DNA of 52,909 nt from JAJACP01 sp964350245 (lineage in GTDB: Bacteria; Chlamydiota; Chlamydiia; Chlamydiales; JAAKFR01), in the NCBI GenBank assembly GCA_964350245.1, contig CAYGJC010000012.1:1-52909 (forward strand). The letters run 5' to 3'. A model generated the notes under the pieces. It made no database searches, was not told the DNA's origin, and saw only the letters and a list, made by a program, of their open reading frames with translations. Positions within the stretch are counted from its first letter, which is position 1, and each line of letters starts with the position of its first letter. The position numbers and the translations under genes are program-made. Shown here piece after piece: positions 23,031-31,948 of this stretch.

Positions 23031-24544
23031 TGTGGGAGCTAGAACTGCCTCAAGGGTCTGAACCAATTGGCTACCGGGCCCTTGTTGAACTTTTTAATCT
23101 AAGAGTGCTACCCCATTATCGTTGGTCATACACTTCAACTAAATGGGAAAAAAAAGAAATCAAGCTCAAGAAAAAAAATCTTGAAATCCACATTTACCCC
23201 CCTTCTTTCAAAATTGATCCTAATCAAACGATTCAACATCTTGAGTTTGCTCTTAAGTATGAGGGCCTTCATCTCCTTCTATTAAAAGAGATTATGAACC
23301 AAATCCCAAAAGAGGATCTTGTTCGCTATATCAAAAAACAGCCCACAAGTCGCTATGCGCGTATTCTTTGGTTTTTTTACGAGACACTTCTTGAGAGCAG
23401 GTTACCCATCACTGATCTTAAGAAGGGAAATTATATCTCTCTTCTCGACCCAGAACAGTACTACTGCTCTCAGCCTATTAAAAAAAGCAGATACCGCATT
23501 CATGATAATTTGCTCGGAACAGTAGCATTTTGTCCCATCGTAAGAAAAACACCCGCTCTTCAACATTTCGAAACGCTCGATTTAGGAGAAAAGGCTCGAG
23601 CAATCACCACCCAATACAACTCCTCTCAATTGGCTCGCGCCATGCGCTACCTTTACACGAAAGAGACACTCTCTTCCTGGGAAATTGAGAGAGAAAAACC
23701 TGATAAAGCACGTATTGCACGTTTCACCTCACTTCTTCAGAAAGGTGATCAAATCGGAAACCTCACTAAAAGCGCGTTAATTGCCATTCAAAAGGAGATT
23801 GTAGATCCACGATTTGCGCTGGATGATTATAGAGATTTTCAGAACTATGTAGGAGAAGAGCCCGCATTAGGACAGTTAATCGTTCACTACATCGCTCCGA
23901 AACCTGAAGACCTTCGAGAGTTAATAGAAGGGCTTTTAGCCTCTTTTGAAAGAATGGCTCTAGCCCAAATCCACCCTATAGTCATTGCCGCCACTCTGGC
24001 TTTTGGATTTGTCTACCTTCATCCATTTGAGGATGGAAATGGCAGACTTCATCGCTATCTCATTCATTACACACTCTCAAAGTGCGGCTTTCTTCCTGAA
24101 GGCTATGTCTTCCCTATTTCGGCGACCATCGTAAGAGAGCCACGTCGATATGACCAAGCTTTAGAAACCTTTTCTCATCCTCTCTTAGAGCTAATCACCG
24201 ACTATTCGGTGAATGATAGCGGCGAGATGTCTGTATCCCAAGACACAAAAGAGTATTATCAATTTATCGACTTTACACCTATAGTTGAGTATTTGTTTGA
24301 ATCTGTTCAACAAACTATTTCTGAAGACTTTAAAGATGAGCTCGCTTTCTTAGCTCAATATGATTTGATCAAAGCAGAATTGAAACAGATTGTGGACATT
24401 CCTGATCAGAAATTGGATTTGTTTATCCGCTGCACACGGCAAAATGGCGGCTGCTTGTCTGCTGGCAAAAGAGAAAAGTACTTTTCACTATTATCCACGG
24501 AGGAAGTGCAGCAAATGGAATCAGTGATGCGGCGGAATCTGTAG
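23030..24544 (+). CDS. Fic-domain AMP-transferase family protein
   Basis: 504 residues. The catalytic Fic motif is complete: HPFEDGNGRLHR with His331. It is preceded by the usual helical frame (VIAATLAFGFVYL) and a flap with PEDLRELIEGLL. A possible inhibitory helix lies near residue 220 (ETLSSWEIEREKP), close to the SSxxE type but without the following Gly or Asn. The C-terminal 120 residues (DLFIRCTRQNGG, LSTEEVQQME) look like a winged-helix or recognition part. Fic proteins transfer AMP or related groups to target hydroxyls. It has its own putative operator, sits between yidD and a LysM gene, and overlaps the latter by 24 bases: a late arrival. Confidence 0.88.
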   Translation: MWELELPQGSEPIGYRALVELFNLRVLPHYRWSYTSTKWEKKEIKLKKKNLEIHIYPPSFKIDPNQTIQHLEFALKYEGLHLLLLKEIMNQIPKEDLVRYIKKQPTSRYARILWFFYETLLESRLPITDLKKGNYISLLDPEQYYCSQPIKKSRYRIHDNLLGTVAFCPIVRKTPALQHFETLDLGEKARAITTQYNSSQLARAMRYLYTKETLSSWEIEREKPDKARIARFTSLLQKGDQIGNLTKSALIAIQKEIVDPRFALDDYRDFQNYVGEEPALGQLIVHYIAPKPEDLRELIEGLLASFERMALAQIHPIVIAATLAFGFVYLHPFEDGNGRLHRYLIHYTLSKCGFLPEGYVFPISATIVREPRRYDQALETFSHPLLELITDYSVNDSGEMSVSQDTKEYYQFIDFTPIVEYLFESVQQTISEDFKDELAFLAQYDLIKAELKQIVDIPDQKLDLFIRCTRQNGGCLSAGKREKYFSLLSTEEVQQMESVMRRNL

Positions 24545-25666
24545 GCTCTTTCCTGGCTGAATCACTGTGGAGTGCAGATGGTTCACCTCCATGAGAAGCT
24601 CGACCGGAACGTGATACTTCTGTGCTATGAGCCACAAAGACTCTCCCGGCTGGACCAGATGCATAGAGGGGGCCGGCGCCGCGGGCGGTGACTCTCTAAA
24701 AACAGGCCGCAGCTGCCCCGCTGAAGGACGAGGAACATAATGCCCCGCTACTTCTTCTTCACCATAATCAGCAAGCCTTTGTACGGCTTGCTGACAAACC
24801 TCTTCTGATCTCAGGGAAGTCGAAAGCGCCTGCATAAAGTGCGTTGCTTCTTGTGTCTTCACATCTAGCAGCTTTAAAAGAGACACCATCTGCCGATCAT
24901 CAAGCTGGCTCAGTGCAAAATCAAAATCTGTAATTAACAATAAGTAGGCAGCCGTTTTGGAAGCGCCTTCAATGTAATCCATCAAAAACTCTCTACGGGC
25001 CAGATCGGAAAAGTCACTCTGCTGCCGCTCTGCCTCACAAAAGCGGTCAAGTCGTTCCCATCCCCCCTCACACACCAGCGCCAAAAGCGTTCCCTTTGAA
25101 AGGGGAAGCTGTGTACGAGAAAAAAGGGTCTCCACAAGAATAAATTCAGGGGTATGGCAAAAGTAGGTCAAAAGTTCGGGATCTCCTTGTTTTGAGGCGA
25201 CTGTCTCTAGCAGTCTCTTCACCTTAAAAGGAAAGCGTTCCGTGCGTGCAAAAAGGGCTAAATCCGCAAAGTCCTCTTCGGTTAGCCCGGAATAAAGGGT
25301 AAAGATTTGGTCACCCAAATCCCATCGTCTCTCAGACAAGGAGCGATTTCCCAAAGCGCGCGGCAGGTCAAAATCGTGCACCTGAACAAGAGCTGCTGCG
25401 GCAAAATCGCACACGCGATACCCCTGCTCTACCATCTGGTGATCGGACAAAAGATCCACAAGCTGATCAAATGAAAGAGTTTGCAATCTTGCTAAAAATG
25501 TTGGACTCAGGGAGCGGCTCTCTACTTTTACCTCCACCTTAGGTTGAAAGTGGAAATGGAGAGGATTATCCCGGATGAGAAAATAAAAAAAGACGCCAAT
25601 GAGCGCTACATTCAATATCGCACTCAAAACCAACGTCTGCACGAGCCAACGATTCTTTTTAGACAT
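24521..25666 (-). CDS. Membrane-anchored LysM-domain protein
   Basis: 381 residues from ATG 25666. A basic start and one transmembrane segment (residues 8-31, LVQTLVLSAILNVALIGVFFYFL) anchor a long helical domain outside the cytoplasm. A proline-rich linker (ESPPAAPAPS) leads to a C-terminal LysM domain (about 335-378: HLVQPGESLWLIAQKYHVP, then PGKSLQIPP) that should bind peptidoglycan or its remnants. It is divergent from pheT. A similar gene stands before pheT in Chlamydiaceae as I recall. A role at the division septum, where chlamydiae keep peptidoglycan, is conceivable. Confidence 0.82.
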   Translation of the reverse strand: MSKKNRWLVQTLVLSAILNVALIGVFFYFLIRDNPLHFHFQPKVEVKVESRSLSPTFLARLQTLSFDQLVDLLSDHQMVEQGYRVCDFAAAALVQVHDFDLPRALGNRSLSERRWDLGDQIFTLYSGLTEEDFADLALFARTERFPFKVKRLLETVASKQGDPELLTYFCHTPEFILVETLFSRTQLPLSKGTLLALVCEGGWERLDRFCEAERQQSDFSDLARREFLMDYIEGASKTAAYLLLITDFDFALSQLDDRQMVSLLKLLDVKTQEATHFMQALSTSLRSEEVCQQAVQRLADYGEEEVAGHYVPRPSAGQLRPVFRESPPAAPAPSMHLVQPGESLWLIAQKYHVPVELLMEVNHLHSTVIQPGKSLQIPPHH

Positions 25667-25728
25667 CACACTTGTAACTATAGGACTTCTCTCGTAAAAT
25701 CTCCCACAAAAAAAACGCATAGATCGTT

Positions 25729-27786
25729 ATGAAACTTCCCCTTTCCTGGTTAAAAGAATATCTTCCAACCCGCTTAACTCCTGAGCAAATTGCGGAAACC
25801 CTCACCGTGATCGGGCTGGAGGTAGAAGGCTTTGAAGCGCATGGAGCAGATTGTGTATTTGAAATCGCGCTCACTCCGAATCTTGCCCACTGTGCAAGTG
25901 TCCGAGGCGTTGCCAGAGAATTGGCCGCTGTCACACAAGAGCCTCTCCACTCCCTTCCCAAGTCCGGCCTCGTAGAAAACAGTGATCGCCCTATTGAAAA
26001 AGAGGTGACAGTCACAGTCGAAAACACCGAAGCGTGTCCACGCTATGCCTGCCGCCTGATTGAAGGGGTTAAAGTTGCTCCCTCTCCAAGCTGGCTTAAG
26101 GATCGGGTCGAGTTATGCGGGATGCGCAGTGTGAATAATGTGGTCGATATCACAAACCTAGTTCTTCTAGAGTGGGGACATCCCCTGCATGCTTTTGATT
26201 TCGAAACGCTTGCAAACGAACATGTCATTATCCGCTCAGCTAAAAAGGGCGAGAAGCTGACGACTTTAGATGACAAAGAGCACTTCCCCACAGAAGAGAT
26301 GCTGATGATTTGTGACAACAAAGGACCTGTGGCTGTGGCAGGCGTGATGGGAACAGCTCACACCGAAGTGAGCGAAAAAACAACCCGGATTCTACTCGAG
26401 TCGGCTTACTTTGAGCCGACACAAGTGCGGCGTACGAGTAAGCACCTTGAGTTGCAAACGGAAGCCTCCTACCGTTTTGAAAGAGGAACAGATCCCAACG
26501 GGGTGATCGAGGCCCTGGAACGGGCAACAGCCTGGATCTGCGAGGTGGCTGGCGGAACAGCTCTGCACGGTTACATCGATATCCAAAGCAAACTCTTTTC
26601 TCCTTTCACAGTGAGCTGCCGACCAAAACGAGTGAATCAAATTTTGGGCACCCAACTATCCGGTAGTGAGATGGAGACCATCTTTCAGAGGCTCGGATTA
26701 AAAATCGTCTCCACCCAAGATGAAAAAATAACAGTGGAGGTGCCCACCTATCGACACGATCTCCATGAAGAAATTGATTTGGCTGAAGAGGTTGCGCGTT
26801 TGTATGGCTATGAAAACATCCACAAGCGTACACGCCCCCTATACCGAACAGGGACGCTTACACACTCACCCGCCTACCTATTAGAAAAAAGAGTTCGAAA
26901 CGCATTGATCGGGCAAGGATTACAAGAGCTACTCACCTGCGATTTAATCAGCCCTGAGCAGGCGGCTCTTGTCGCTTCTGACTGTATGCCCTCTCGCTCT
27001 TTGATTCCCCTTCTTAACCCCAGCTCGCACGCGCAATCGGTGCTGCGTCCTTCGCTCCTTCCGGGATTGCTCGCCACTGTCAAAATCAACCACGACCACT
27101 CACTCAACTCTCTGTCAGGTTTTGAAGTGGGACGCGTTCACTTTAAAGTAAAAGAACGTTACTACGAGCCCGCGGTCGCCTCCATCGTCTTAACCGGAGA
27201 AAGAGCTGAACCACACTGGGAAAGCAAAGTAAACGCTGTTGACTTCTTTGATCTGAAAGGAATGGTCGAAAACCTTCTTGCCCATTTCCGCTGCGAGACA
27301 ATCACATTCTGCCCCACTGCGTATACCAACTTTCATCCAGGCAGGCAGGCCTCTATTTGGGCCGGTGAAATCGAAATCGGCATCATGGGCGAGGTACATC
27401 CGGACACCTTAAAACAAGTTGATCTCAGCCACCCCGTCTACTTTGCCGAACTAAATCTTGAGGATCTAAAAAGAGCTGAGGGCAAAAATATCGAGATGGC
27501 TCCTCTGCCCAATTATCCCGCCTCCTCACGCGATTGGACTGTCACGTTAGATGAGAAGGTCCCGATCGGAAAGTTACTCGATCAGATCAAAGTAATTCCC
27601 TCAAAATTACTCGAATCGGTCTTGCTACTTGACGTATACCGTGGTGAGGCTTTAGGATCGGACAGAAAAAATATGACACTGCGTTTCACCTATCGAGATC
27701 AAAATAAAACGCTCAGCCTGGACGCGGTGGAAAAAGAGCACAATCGGATTATCCAACAATTGAAGGAAAGCGAGGATTTAACATGA
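25729..27786 (+). CDS. pheT: Phenylalanyl-tRNA synthetase beta subunit lacking the EMAPII/OB tRNA-binding domain
   Basis: 685 residues; bacterial PheT is usually near 790. The N-terminus MKLPLSWLKEYLP and GLEVEGFE is normal but jumps straight to EIALTPNLAHCASVRGVARE, so the OB-fold (B2) insertion of about 100 residues is missing. The B3/B4 editing module (VDITNLVLLEWGHPLHAFDF, VAGVMGTAHTEVSE, LESAYFEPTQVRRTSK), B5, the catalytic-like core and the C-terminal B8 anticodon-binding domain (LPNYPASSRDWTV to the end) are present. The enzyme charges tRNA-Phe as an alpha2beta2 complex; pheS is outside the window. It overlaps the next gene by 4 bases. Confidence 0.95.
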   Translation: MKLPLSWLKEYLPTRLTPEQIAETLTVIGLEVEGFEAHGADCVFEIALTPNLAHCASVRGVARELAAVTQEPLHSLPKSGLVENSDRPIEKEVTVTVENTEACPRYACRLIEGVKVAPSPSWLKDRVELCGMRSVNNVVDITNLVLLEWGHPLHAFDFETLANEHVIIRSAKKGEKLTTLDDKEHFPTEEMLMICDNKGPVAVAGVMGTAHTEVSEKTTRILLESAYFEPTQVRRTSKHLELQTEASYRFERGTDPNGVIEALERATAWICEVAGGTALHGYIDIQSKLFSPFTVSCRPKRVNQILGTQLSGSEMETIFQRLGLKIVSTQDEKITVEVPTYRHDLHEEIDLAEEVARLYGYENIHKRTRPLYRTGTLTHSPAYLLEKRVRNALIGQGLQELLTCDLISPEQAALVASDCMPSRSLIPLLNPSSHAQSVLRPSLLPGLLATVKINHDHSLNSLSGFEVGRVHFKVKERYYEPAVASIVLTGERAEPHWESKVNAVDFFDLKGMVENLLAHFRCETITFCPTAYTNFHPGRQASIWAGEIEIGIMGEVHPDTLKQVDLSHPVYFAELNLEDLKRAEGKNIEMAPLPNYPASSRDWTVTLDEKVPIGKLLDQIKVIPSKLLESVLLLDVYRGEALGSDRKNMTLRFTYRDQNKTLSLDAVEKEHNRIIQQLKESEDLT

Positions 27787-28742
27787 AAAAGAGTATCACT
27801 TTTGGAGTCTTCTCTCTTCTAGCGCTCATTGCTACCGGCTGCTCCCCAAGCAACCGCCACAATGATGTTGTCAAAGAGACATACATCCATAAATACGGCG
27901 TTCCCGTTGCTAAAACCGATTGGGATGAGCAAGGGAAGGACGGACAGATCATTCAATTGAAAAAAGATGGAATCACTCTCGCTCAATCGTTTGCACAAGG
28001 CATTCTTAATGGAGAGTCGACCTATACATTCCCTAACTCTTCTACTGTCCATCGGGTAGAGGTCTTTGAAAAAGGCGAGCTGGTCGCCAAGCGAGAAAAC
28101 TACACCAGTGGTGTACCCATGTGGGAAGAGACCTACAAGCACGGAACACTGGCTAAGCTGACCCGTTGGTACGAAGATGGCACGCCTTCGGCAACCGAAA
28201 TCTACCAAGGCAACTACCTTGTAAAGGGAGAGTACCGCACGCCACTTAATGCCGTCGAGGCCTCTGTTGAAAAAGGAGAGGGCATCCGCATTAGCCGCAC
28301 AAATGATGGCGAGCTTCTTTCTAAAGACACCATTCACAACGGTGAGATGGTCGAACGAGTCACCTATTTTGCCAATGGTGATCCCAGCGTGATCACTCCT
28401 TTTGAGCACGGTGTCATCCATGGGATGCGTCTCACTTATCTGCATGGAGGTCTACCGCGCACAGCAGAGCAGTGGAACCACGGTAAACAAGAAGGAACCA
28501 CCATTGTCTACCAAAATGGTGAAAAGTATGCAGAAGTTCCTTATGTCAACGGCAAGAAAAATGGTGTAGAGACGCGCTATCGTGATGGCCATCTTCTTGT
28601 AGAAGAGCTCACCTGGAAAGACAATGTCCAGCACGGTCAACGGAAGCTCTACGTGGACGGAGCAACCAAATCCGAATGGTATCACCAAGGTGAAATGGTC
28701 AGCCGGGCCACTTTTGAGCGGATGAATCTCCCACGTGCTTAA
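27783..28742 (+). CDS. Lipoprotein with MORN-variant repeats (YwqK-like)
   Basis: 319 residues. The lipobox LIATGC (Cys20) indicates lipid anchoring. The body is a series of repeats of about 23 residues of the YwqK/MORN_2 type, such as GVPMWEETYKHGTLAKLTRW, GLPRTAEQWNHGKQEG and KYAEVPYVNGKKNGVETRY, forming a beta-hairpin solenoid. Some databases label such proteins antitoxin; here there is no toxin partner, and the label should not be trusted. It lies between pheT (ATGA overlap) and ogt (8-base overlap), an order I remember from C. trachomatis (CT475-477). Confidence 0.88.
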   Translation: MKKSITFGVFSLLALIATGCSPSNRHNDVVKETYIHKYGVPVAKTDWDEQGKDGQIIQLKKDGITLAQSFAQGILNGESTYTFPNSSTVHRVEVFEKGELVAKRENYTSGVPMWEETYKHGTLAKLTRWYEDGTPSATEIYQGNYLVKGEYRTPLNAVEASVEKGEGIRISRTNDGELLSKDTIHNGEMVERVTYFANGDPSVITPFEHGVIHGMRLTYLHGGLPRTAEQWNHGKQEGTTIVYQNGEKYAEVPYVNGKKNGVETRYRDGHLLVEELTWKDNVQHGQRKLYVDGATKSEWYHQGEMVSRATFERMNLPRA

Positions 28743-29166
28743 CATAAAGGTTGTAGCCTGGACGCAAAAGGGAGCTGTACAACGCGTGCAGCTCTCTTCT
28801 TCTTCCTCTTTTGCACTCCGAATTGAGGGACCCGCTCTTCCCGAGCTCAATCGCTTTATAGACGCCTATCTAGAAAAAGAAGAGGCACCTCTTCCCCCTG
28901 TGGATACAGAACAGCTCACTCCCTTCACTCAGCGCGTTTTAGAGGCGCTATCCACTCTTTCTTTTGGGAAAACCTGCACTTATAGTGATCTGGCAGCCCA
29001 AATCGGTCTCCCTAGAGGACCGCGCGCTGTTGGAAACGCCCTTGGAAGGAATCCCGTTCCCCTCCTCCTCCCTTGCCACCGTATTTTAGCAAAAAGTGGA
29101 CTGGGCGGTTTTACAGGCGGAATTGAGATCAAGTCTCAGCTTTTGAAGCACGAATGGCCTTATTAG
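28735..29166 (+). CDS. ogt: Methylated-DNA-protein cysteine methyltransferase
   Basis: 143 residues from GTG 28735, overlapping the lipoprotein gene by 8 bases. The C-terminal domain is complete: FGKTCTYSDLAAQIGLPRGPRAVG (helix-turn-helix with Arg finger), the active-site PCHRIL with Cys114, and GGFTGGIEIKSQLLKHE. It repairs O6-methylguanine by irreversible methyl transfer to the cysteine. The N-terminal domain is short, as in minimal Ogt proteins. Translationally coupled to the gene before it. Confidence 0.93.
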   Translation: MLNIKVVAWTQKGAVQRVQLSSSSSFALRIEGPALPELNRFIDAYLEKEEAPLPPVDTEQLTPFTQRVLEALSTLSFGKTCTYSDLAAQIGLPRGPRAVGNALGRNPVPLLLPCHRILAKSGLGGFTGGIEIKSQLLKHEWPY

Positions 29167-29184
29167 TAATAAAGACTATTTTAA

Positions 29185-29213
29185 TTTATTTATTATTAAC
29201 AAACCTATATAAT
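29185..29213 (+). promoter_or_regulatory. AT-rich promoter of the Inc-like pair
   Basis: A perfect TATAAT at 29208-29213 lies in a 70-base AT-rich gap after ogt. The -35 region 17 bases upstream (TTTATT) is weak. AAAGGAG follows just before the ATG at 29237. Confidence 0.55.
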
Positions 29214-29236
29214 AATCCTTTAGTTAAAGGAGTATT

Positions 29237-30631
29237 ATGAGCAATTTACCTATTCAGGCAGACCGTTCGATTCCTTCGCTTCCAAAGTCGTATATTGCTG
29301 CCGCGGCATTGAGTGCTCTCACATTTGTTGTGACCACCGTTGCATTAAGTGTGATTCCACACGCCTTTCCTCAAGTCGGCCTGATTGGCTTTTCTGCTTT
29401 GGGTGGTGGGGCAGGACTCTCCTTTATTGCGGTCATTTTAAGTCTCTGCCTACTCAACCGAAAGCGAGACAAGCTTCTTGAAGTTAAAGAATCCGTACCT
29501 GACCGTGCTCCTGCTCCTTCTCAACCAGTTGCCGCTCCGCCACCTTCAGTAGTAGAGGCAGTAGTAGTAGAGGCACCACTACCCGGCTCTGCTGCCGATC
29601 CAGTAGATGAGATGACTTTATTTCGACAAGCTCTCCCAGAACTCTTTAAACAGCTAGATCATTTATGCAGCGCTCTTGTCCAAGCCAATGACAAAAGCGA
29701 AGGGCGCCCTCCACAGGCTCCAGTCACTTATGCCACTCAAGAGTTAGCCGCTGCCTTAAATGCCATTTTAGACGATTCTGAGCAGATGTCTCGCCTCACT
29801 TTTGCCCTTATTGTCACCACCTCATTCAAATCGGATGTCTTTGTTAGAAGTACTGATGACCCCCAAGCTTTTCTGGATCACCTATTAACTTACTGTGACC
29901 ACGAAGTGATCAGACAGCTTCAACCGCAGATTCCGTTTCCAGCGCGTGAGCGGGGCGCCTTTAATCAATTGTACCGAGACCTGCGCTCGAAAGCAGCACG
30001 CATGGAGGAAGCAAAAACAGCGTCGGAAGCTGACCGATCTTCTTTACAAAAGAAGCGTGACTACCACAAAGCCTATGAAGTTTTCGAAAGTGCGCAAATC
30101 GCCCTCTTTGAGTGGCTTTTAACTAGAGAGTCAGTGAACACGGCTCAGATTCAAAACCTTATTAATCAAAATACGGGTCTTGCCTTGCAAGGGATCTGCG
30201 ACCAACTTCAGCAGACGTTGTTAGACGGTCTTTGTGTCTTAAAAAGGCGATACCAGACCGGATTTTTTAATCGGAATGATGTAAGAACATTTTTTTATGC
30301 AGCCACATTACTCAATGGGAAAGCGATCCGTGCGCGTGTCAAAAGCATGATCCGGCTCATGCCCCTAAAACGTCCTTATCAAGATCGCATTTTCAACGGA
30401 TTTGTTACGCCTATAGTGCAGCTGTTAGCTACTCCTCTTTATAACGCCACAGTCAACGGTAGCCACCCTCTACGCAGAGCGATCCAAGAACAGCTTATCG
30501 ATCAGGACGGGTTTGCTGCTAATGCACAACTTCCTGATGGGACTCCTGTTGATCAGCAGATCATCTTTTTTGCCAACACCCTGCAGCAATTTGCCACCCA
30601 AATCAATGACCTTACCTTCGCCTCTGCATAA
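29237..30631 (+). CDS. Inc-like protein 1 (bilobed hydrophobic domain)
   Basis: 464 residues with a strong AAAGGAG ribosome site. Two adjacent hydrophobic segments (about 18-40, YIAAAALSALTFVVTTVALSV, and 48-73, with LSFIAVILSLCLL) are separated by a short loop and followed by NRKRDK. This is the bilobed signature of chlamydial inclusion-membrane proteins. A Pro/Ala/Val-rich linker (90-120) precedes a large helical domain. No cleavable signal peptide. Type III export and insertion in the vacuole membrane, with both ends facing the host cytosol, is inferred from this topology. A paralogue follows directly. Confidence 0.75.
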   Translation: MSNLPIQADRSIPSLPKSYIAAAALSALTFVVTTVALSVIPHAFPQVGLIGFSALGGGAGLSFIAVILSLCLLNRKRDKLLEVKESVPDRAPAPSQPVAAPPPSVVEAVVVEAPLPGSAADPVDEMTLFRQALPELFKQLDHLCSALVQANDKSEGRPPQAPVTYATQELAAALNAILDDSEQMSRLTFALIVTTSFKSDVFVRSTDDPQAFLDHLLTYCDHEVIRQLQPQIPFPARERGAFNQLYRDLRSKAARMEEAKTASEADRSSLQKKRDYHKAYEVFESAQIALFEWLLTRESVNTAQIQNLINQNTGLALQGICDQLQQTLLDGLCVLKRRYQTGFFNRNDVRTFFYAATLLNGKAIRARVKSMIRLMPLKRPYQDRIFNGFVTPIVQLLATPLYNATVNGSHPLRRAIQEQLIDQDGFAANAQLPDGTPVDQQIIFFANTLQQFATQINDLTFASA

Positions 30632-31910
30632 CACAGCCGTTCCTCCCCTTCCCGTAAAGCTTGTTGCTGCTACTGCTATAAGCGCAACAGCGCTTGCCAT
30701 TACAACTGTGGCGCTTACTGTCTTACTTCACCTCTATCCCCACATGAGTGTGATAAGTTTTTCTACTTTAACAGCGGCCGAAGGACTCTCTTTTGTGGCA
30801 TTTGTAGTGAGCTGTTGTCTTGTTCATAGAAAACGGGACGCGCAGCTTGCGTTCATTCAGCCCGCACCACCCATCTCTCCTTTTTGCCCTGTCATCACAC
30901 ATCCCCATATACACCCAGATGAGTCGACCCAAATAGAGACTCTACGCGCTGCTCTGCCAAACTTATTAGCCAAATTAGATGCGTGTTGCCTCGCTTTTAT
31001 ACGCGCTCATGACCAAAGCAGAGGGCATGTAACGTCCCCTGAAACGATTCAAACTGTCAACACGGCCATTCAAAACCTATTGGATGGTCTCAATGATCTG
31101 TTGGATGATGAGGAGCAGATGTATCGTCTGACACTCGCCGCTGCCATCACAAGCTCCTTTCAACCAGATGCTTTTTTAGCTGAGTGGGAGAACCCCACCA
31201 CTTTCATTCAGAACCTAGAAACCTATTGTCCTGATCCCCTTATTCAGGAGATCCAAACCTACCTTCAGACTCTTTCAGCCTCTAATGTAGATTATCAAAC
31301 ACTCTGCACACAAGCGGCACGTTACAGACAAGACCCAACAGATGAAACCGCGGGTTTGCTACTGAGCGCCTTTATTGCTCTCATGGAGAGCATGATGGCA
31401 CAATCTAATGAGATAAAAGCATGTGTTACCCAACAGATGCCTGCTGTTTTACTCCGCTTTTGTGGCACACTTCCTCAGTGGATCAAAATAGGCCTTGAAG
31501 GGTTGCAAGGTTTATACGATGAAGGCGTATTTGAGCGCAAAGTCGTGAAAGCGGCTCTATATGGAGCAACTGCATTTCAAGGCCGAGCCATCCGGATGGG
31601 AGCCCCGAGGGCGCTCCGCCTTTTTCCGATCACCCCCACCTATCAACGCCGTATCCTCGATCAGTTGATTAAGCCACTCACTCCGCTGCTGGTCAATCCA
31701 ATCTACGACGCCACAGTGAATAAAGTCGGAGTCGTCTCACGCTCCCCCCACCCCTTCCATGTGGCATTATTCGAACAAATCATCGATATGGATAACTTTG
31801 TTCACCAACCCGTTCCCCCTGGAAATACGTTATCCGACTACATCACTCTTTGTGGCACTCTTCTAGATCAGTATACCACACAATTTAATGCCCTCACCTT
31901 TGGCACGTGA
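30606..31910 (+). CDS. Inc-like protein 2, tandem paralogue
   Basis: 434 residues from ATG 30606, which overlaps the first paralogue by 26 bases. An upstream ATG at 30513 lies deep inside the first gene and is less likely. It shares the architecture of its neighbour: PLPVKLVAATAISATALAITT and EGLSFVAFVVSCCLVHRKRD as the paired hydrophobic segments, a Pro-rich linker, and a helical domain with recognisably aligned motifs (ILDDSEQMSRLTFAL versus LLDDEEQMYRLTLAA; TPLYNATVN versus NPIYDATVN). It arose by tandem duplication and strong divergence. Its last codons contain a sigma-54 type promoter for the next gene. Confidence 0.72.
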   Translation: MTLPSPLHNTAVPPLPVKLVAATAISATALAITTVALTVLLHLYPHMSVISFSTLTAAEGLSFVAFVVSCCLVHRKRDAQLAFIQPAPPISPFCPVITHPHIHPDESTQIETLRAALPNLLAKLDACCLAFIRAHDQSRGHVTSPETIQTVNTAIQNLLDGLNDLLDDEEQMYRLTLAAAITSSFQPDAFLAEWENPTTFIQNLETYCPDPLIQEIQTYLQTLSASNVDYQTLCTQAARYRQDPTDETAGLLLSAFIALMESMMAQSNEIKACVTQQMPAVLLRFCGTLPQWIKIGLEGLQGLYDEGVFERKVVKAALYGATAFQGRAIRMGAPRALRLFPITPTYQRRILDQLIKPLTPLLVNPIYDATVNKVGVVSRSPHPFHVALFEQIIDMDNFVHQPVPPGNTLSDYITLCGTLLDQYTTQFNALTFGT

Positions 31911-31916
31911 GTTGCT
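31901..31916 (+). promoter_or_regulatory. Sigma-54 (RpoN) type -24/-12 promoter
   Basis: TGGCACGTGAGTTGCT fits TGGCAYRNNNNTTGCW at every position with correct spacing. It overlaps the last codons and stop of Inc-like gene 2. The predicted start near 31927 gives a 22-base leader containing AGGAG before ATG 31949. Confidence 0.78.
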
Positions 31917-31948
31917 TTGTATTTGATGTCCTAAAATAGGAGATCAGG

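Noticed and set aside
27783..28742. Reading the MORN-like lipoprotein as an antitoxin
   Set aside because: YwqK-type labels come from database propagation; there is no toxin gene next to it and the pheT-ogt context is housekeeping.
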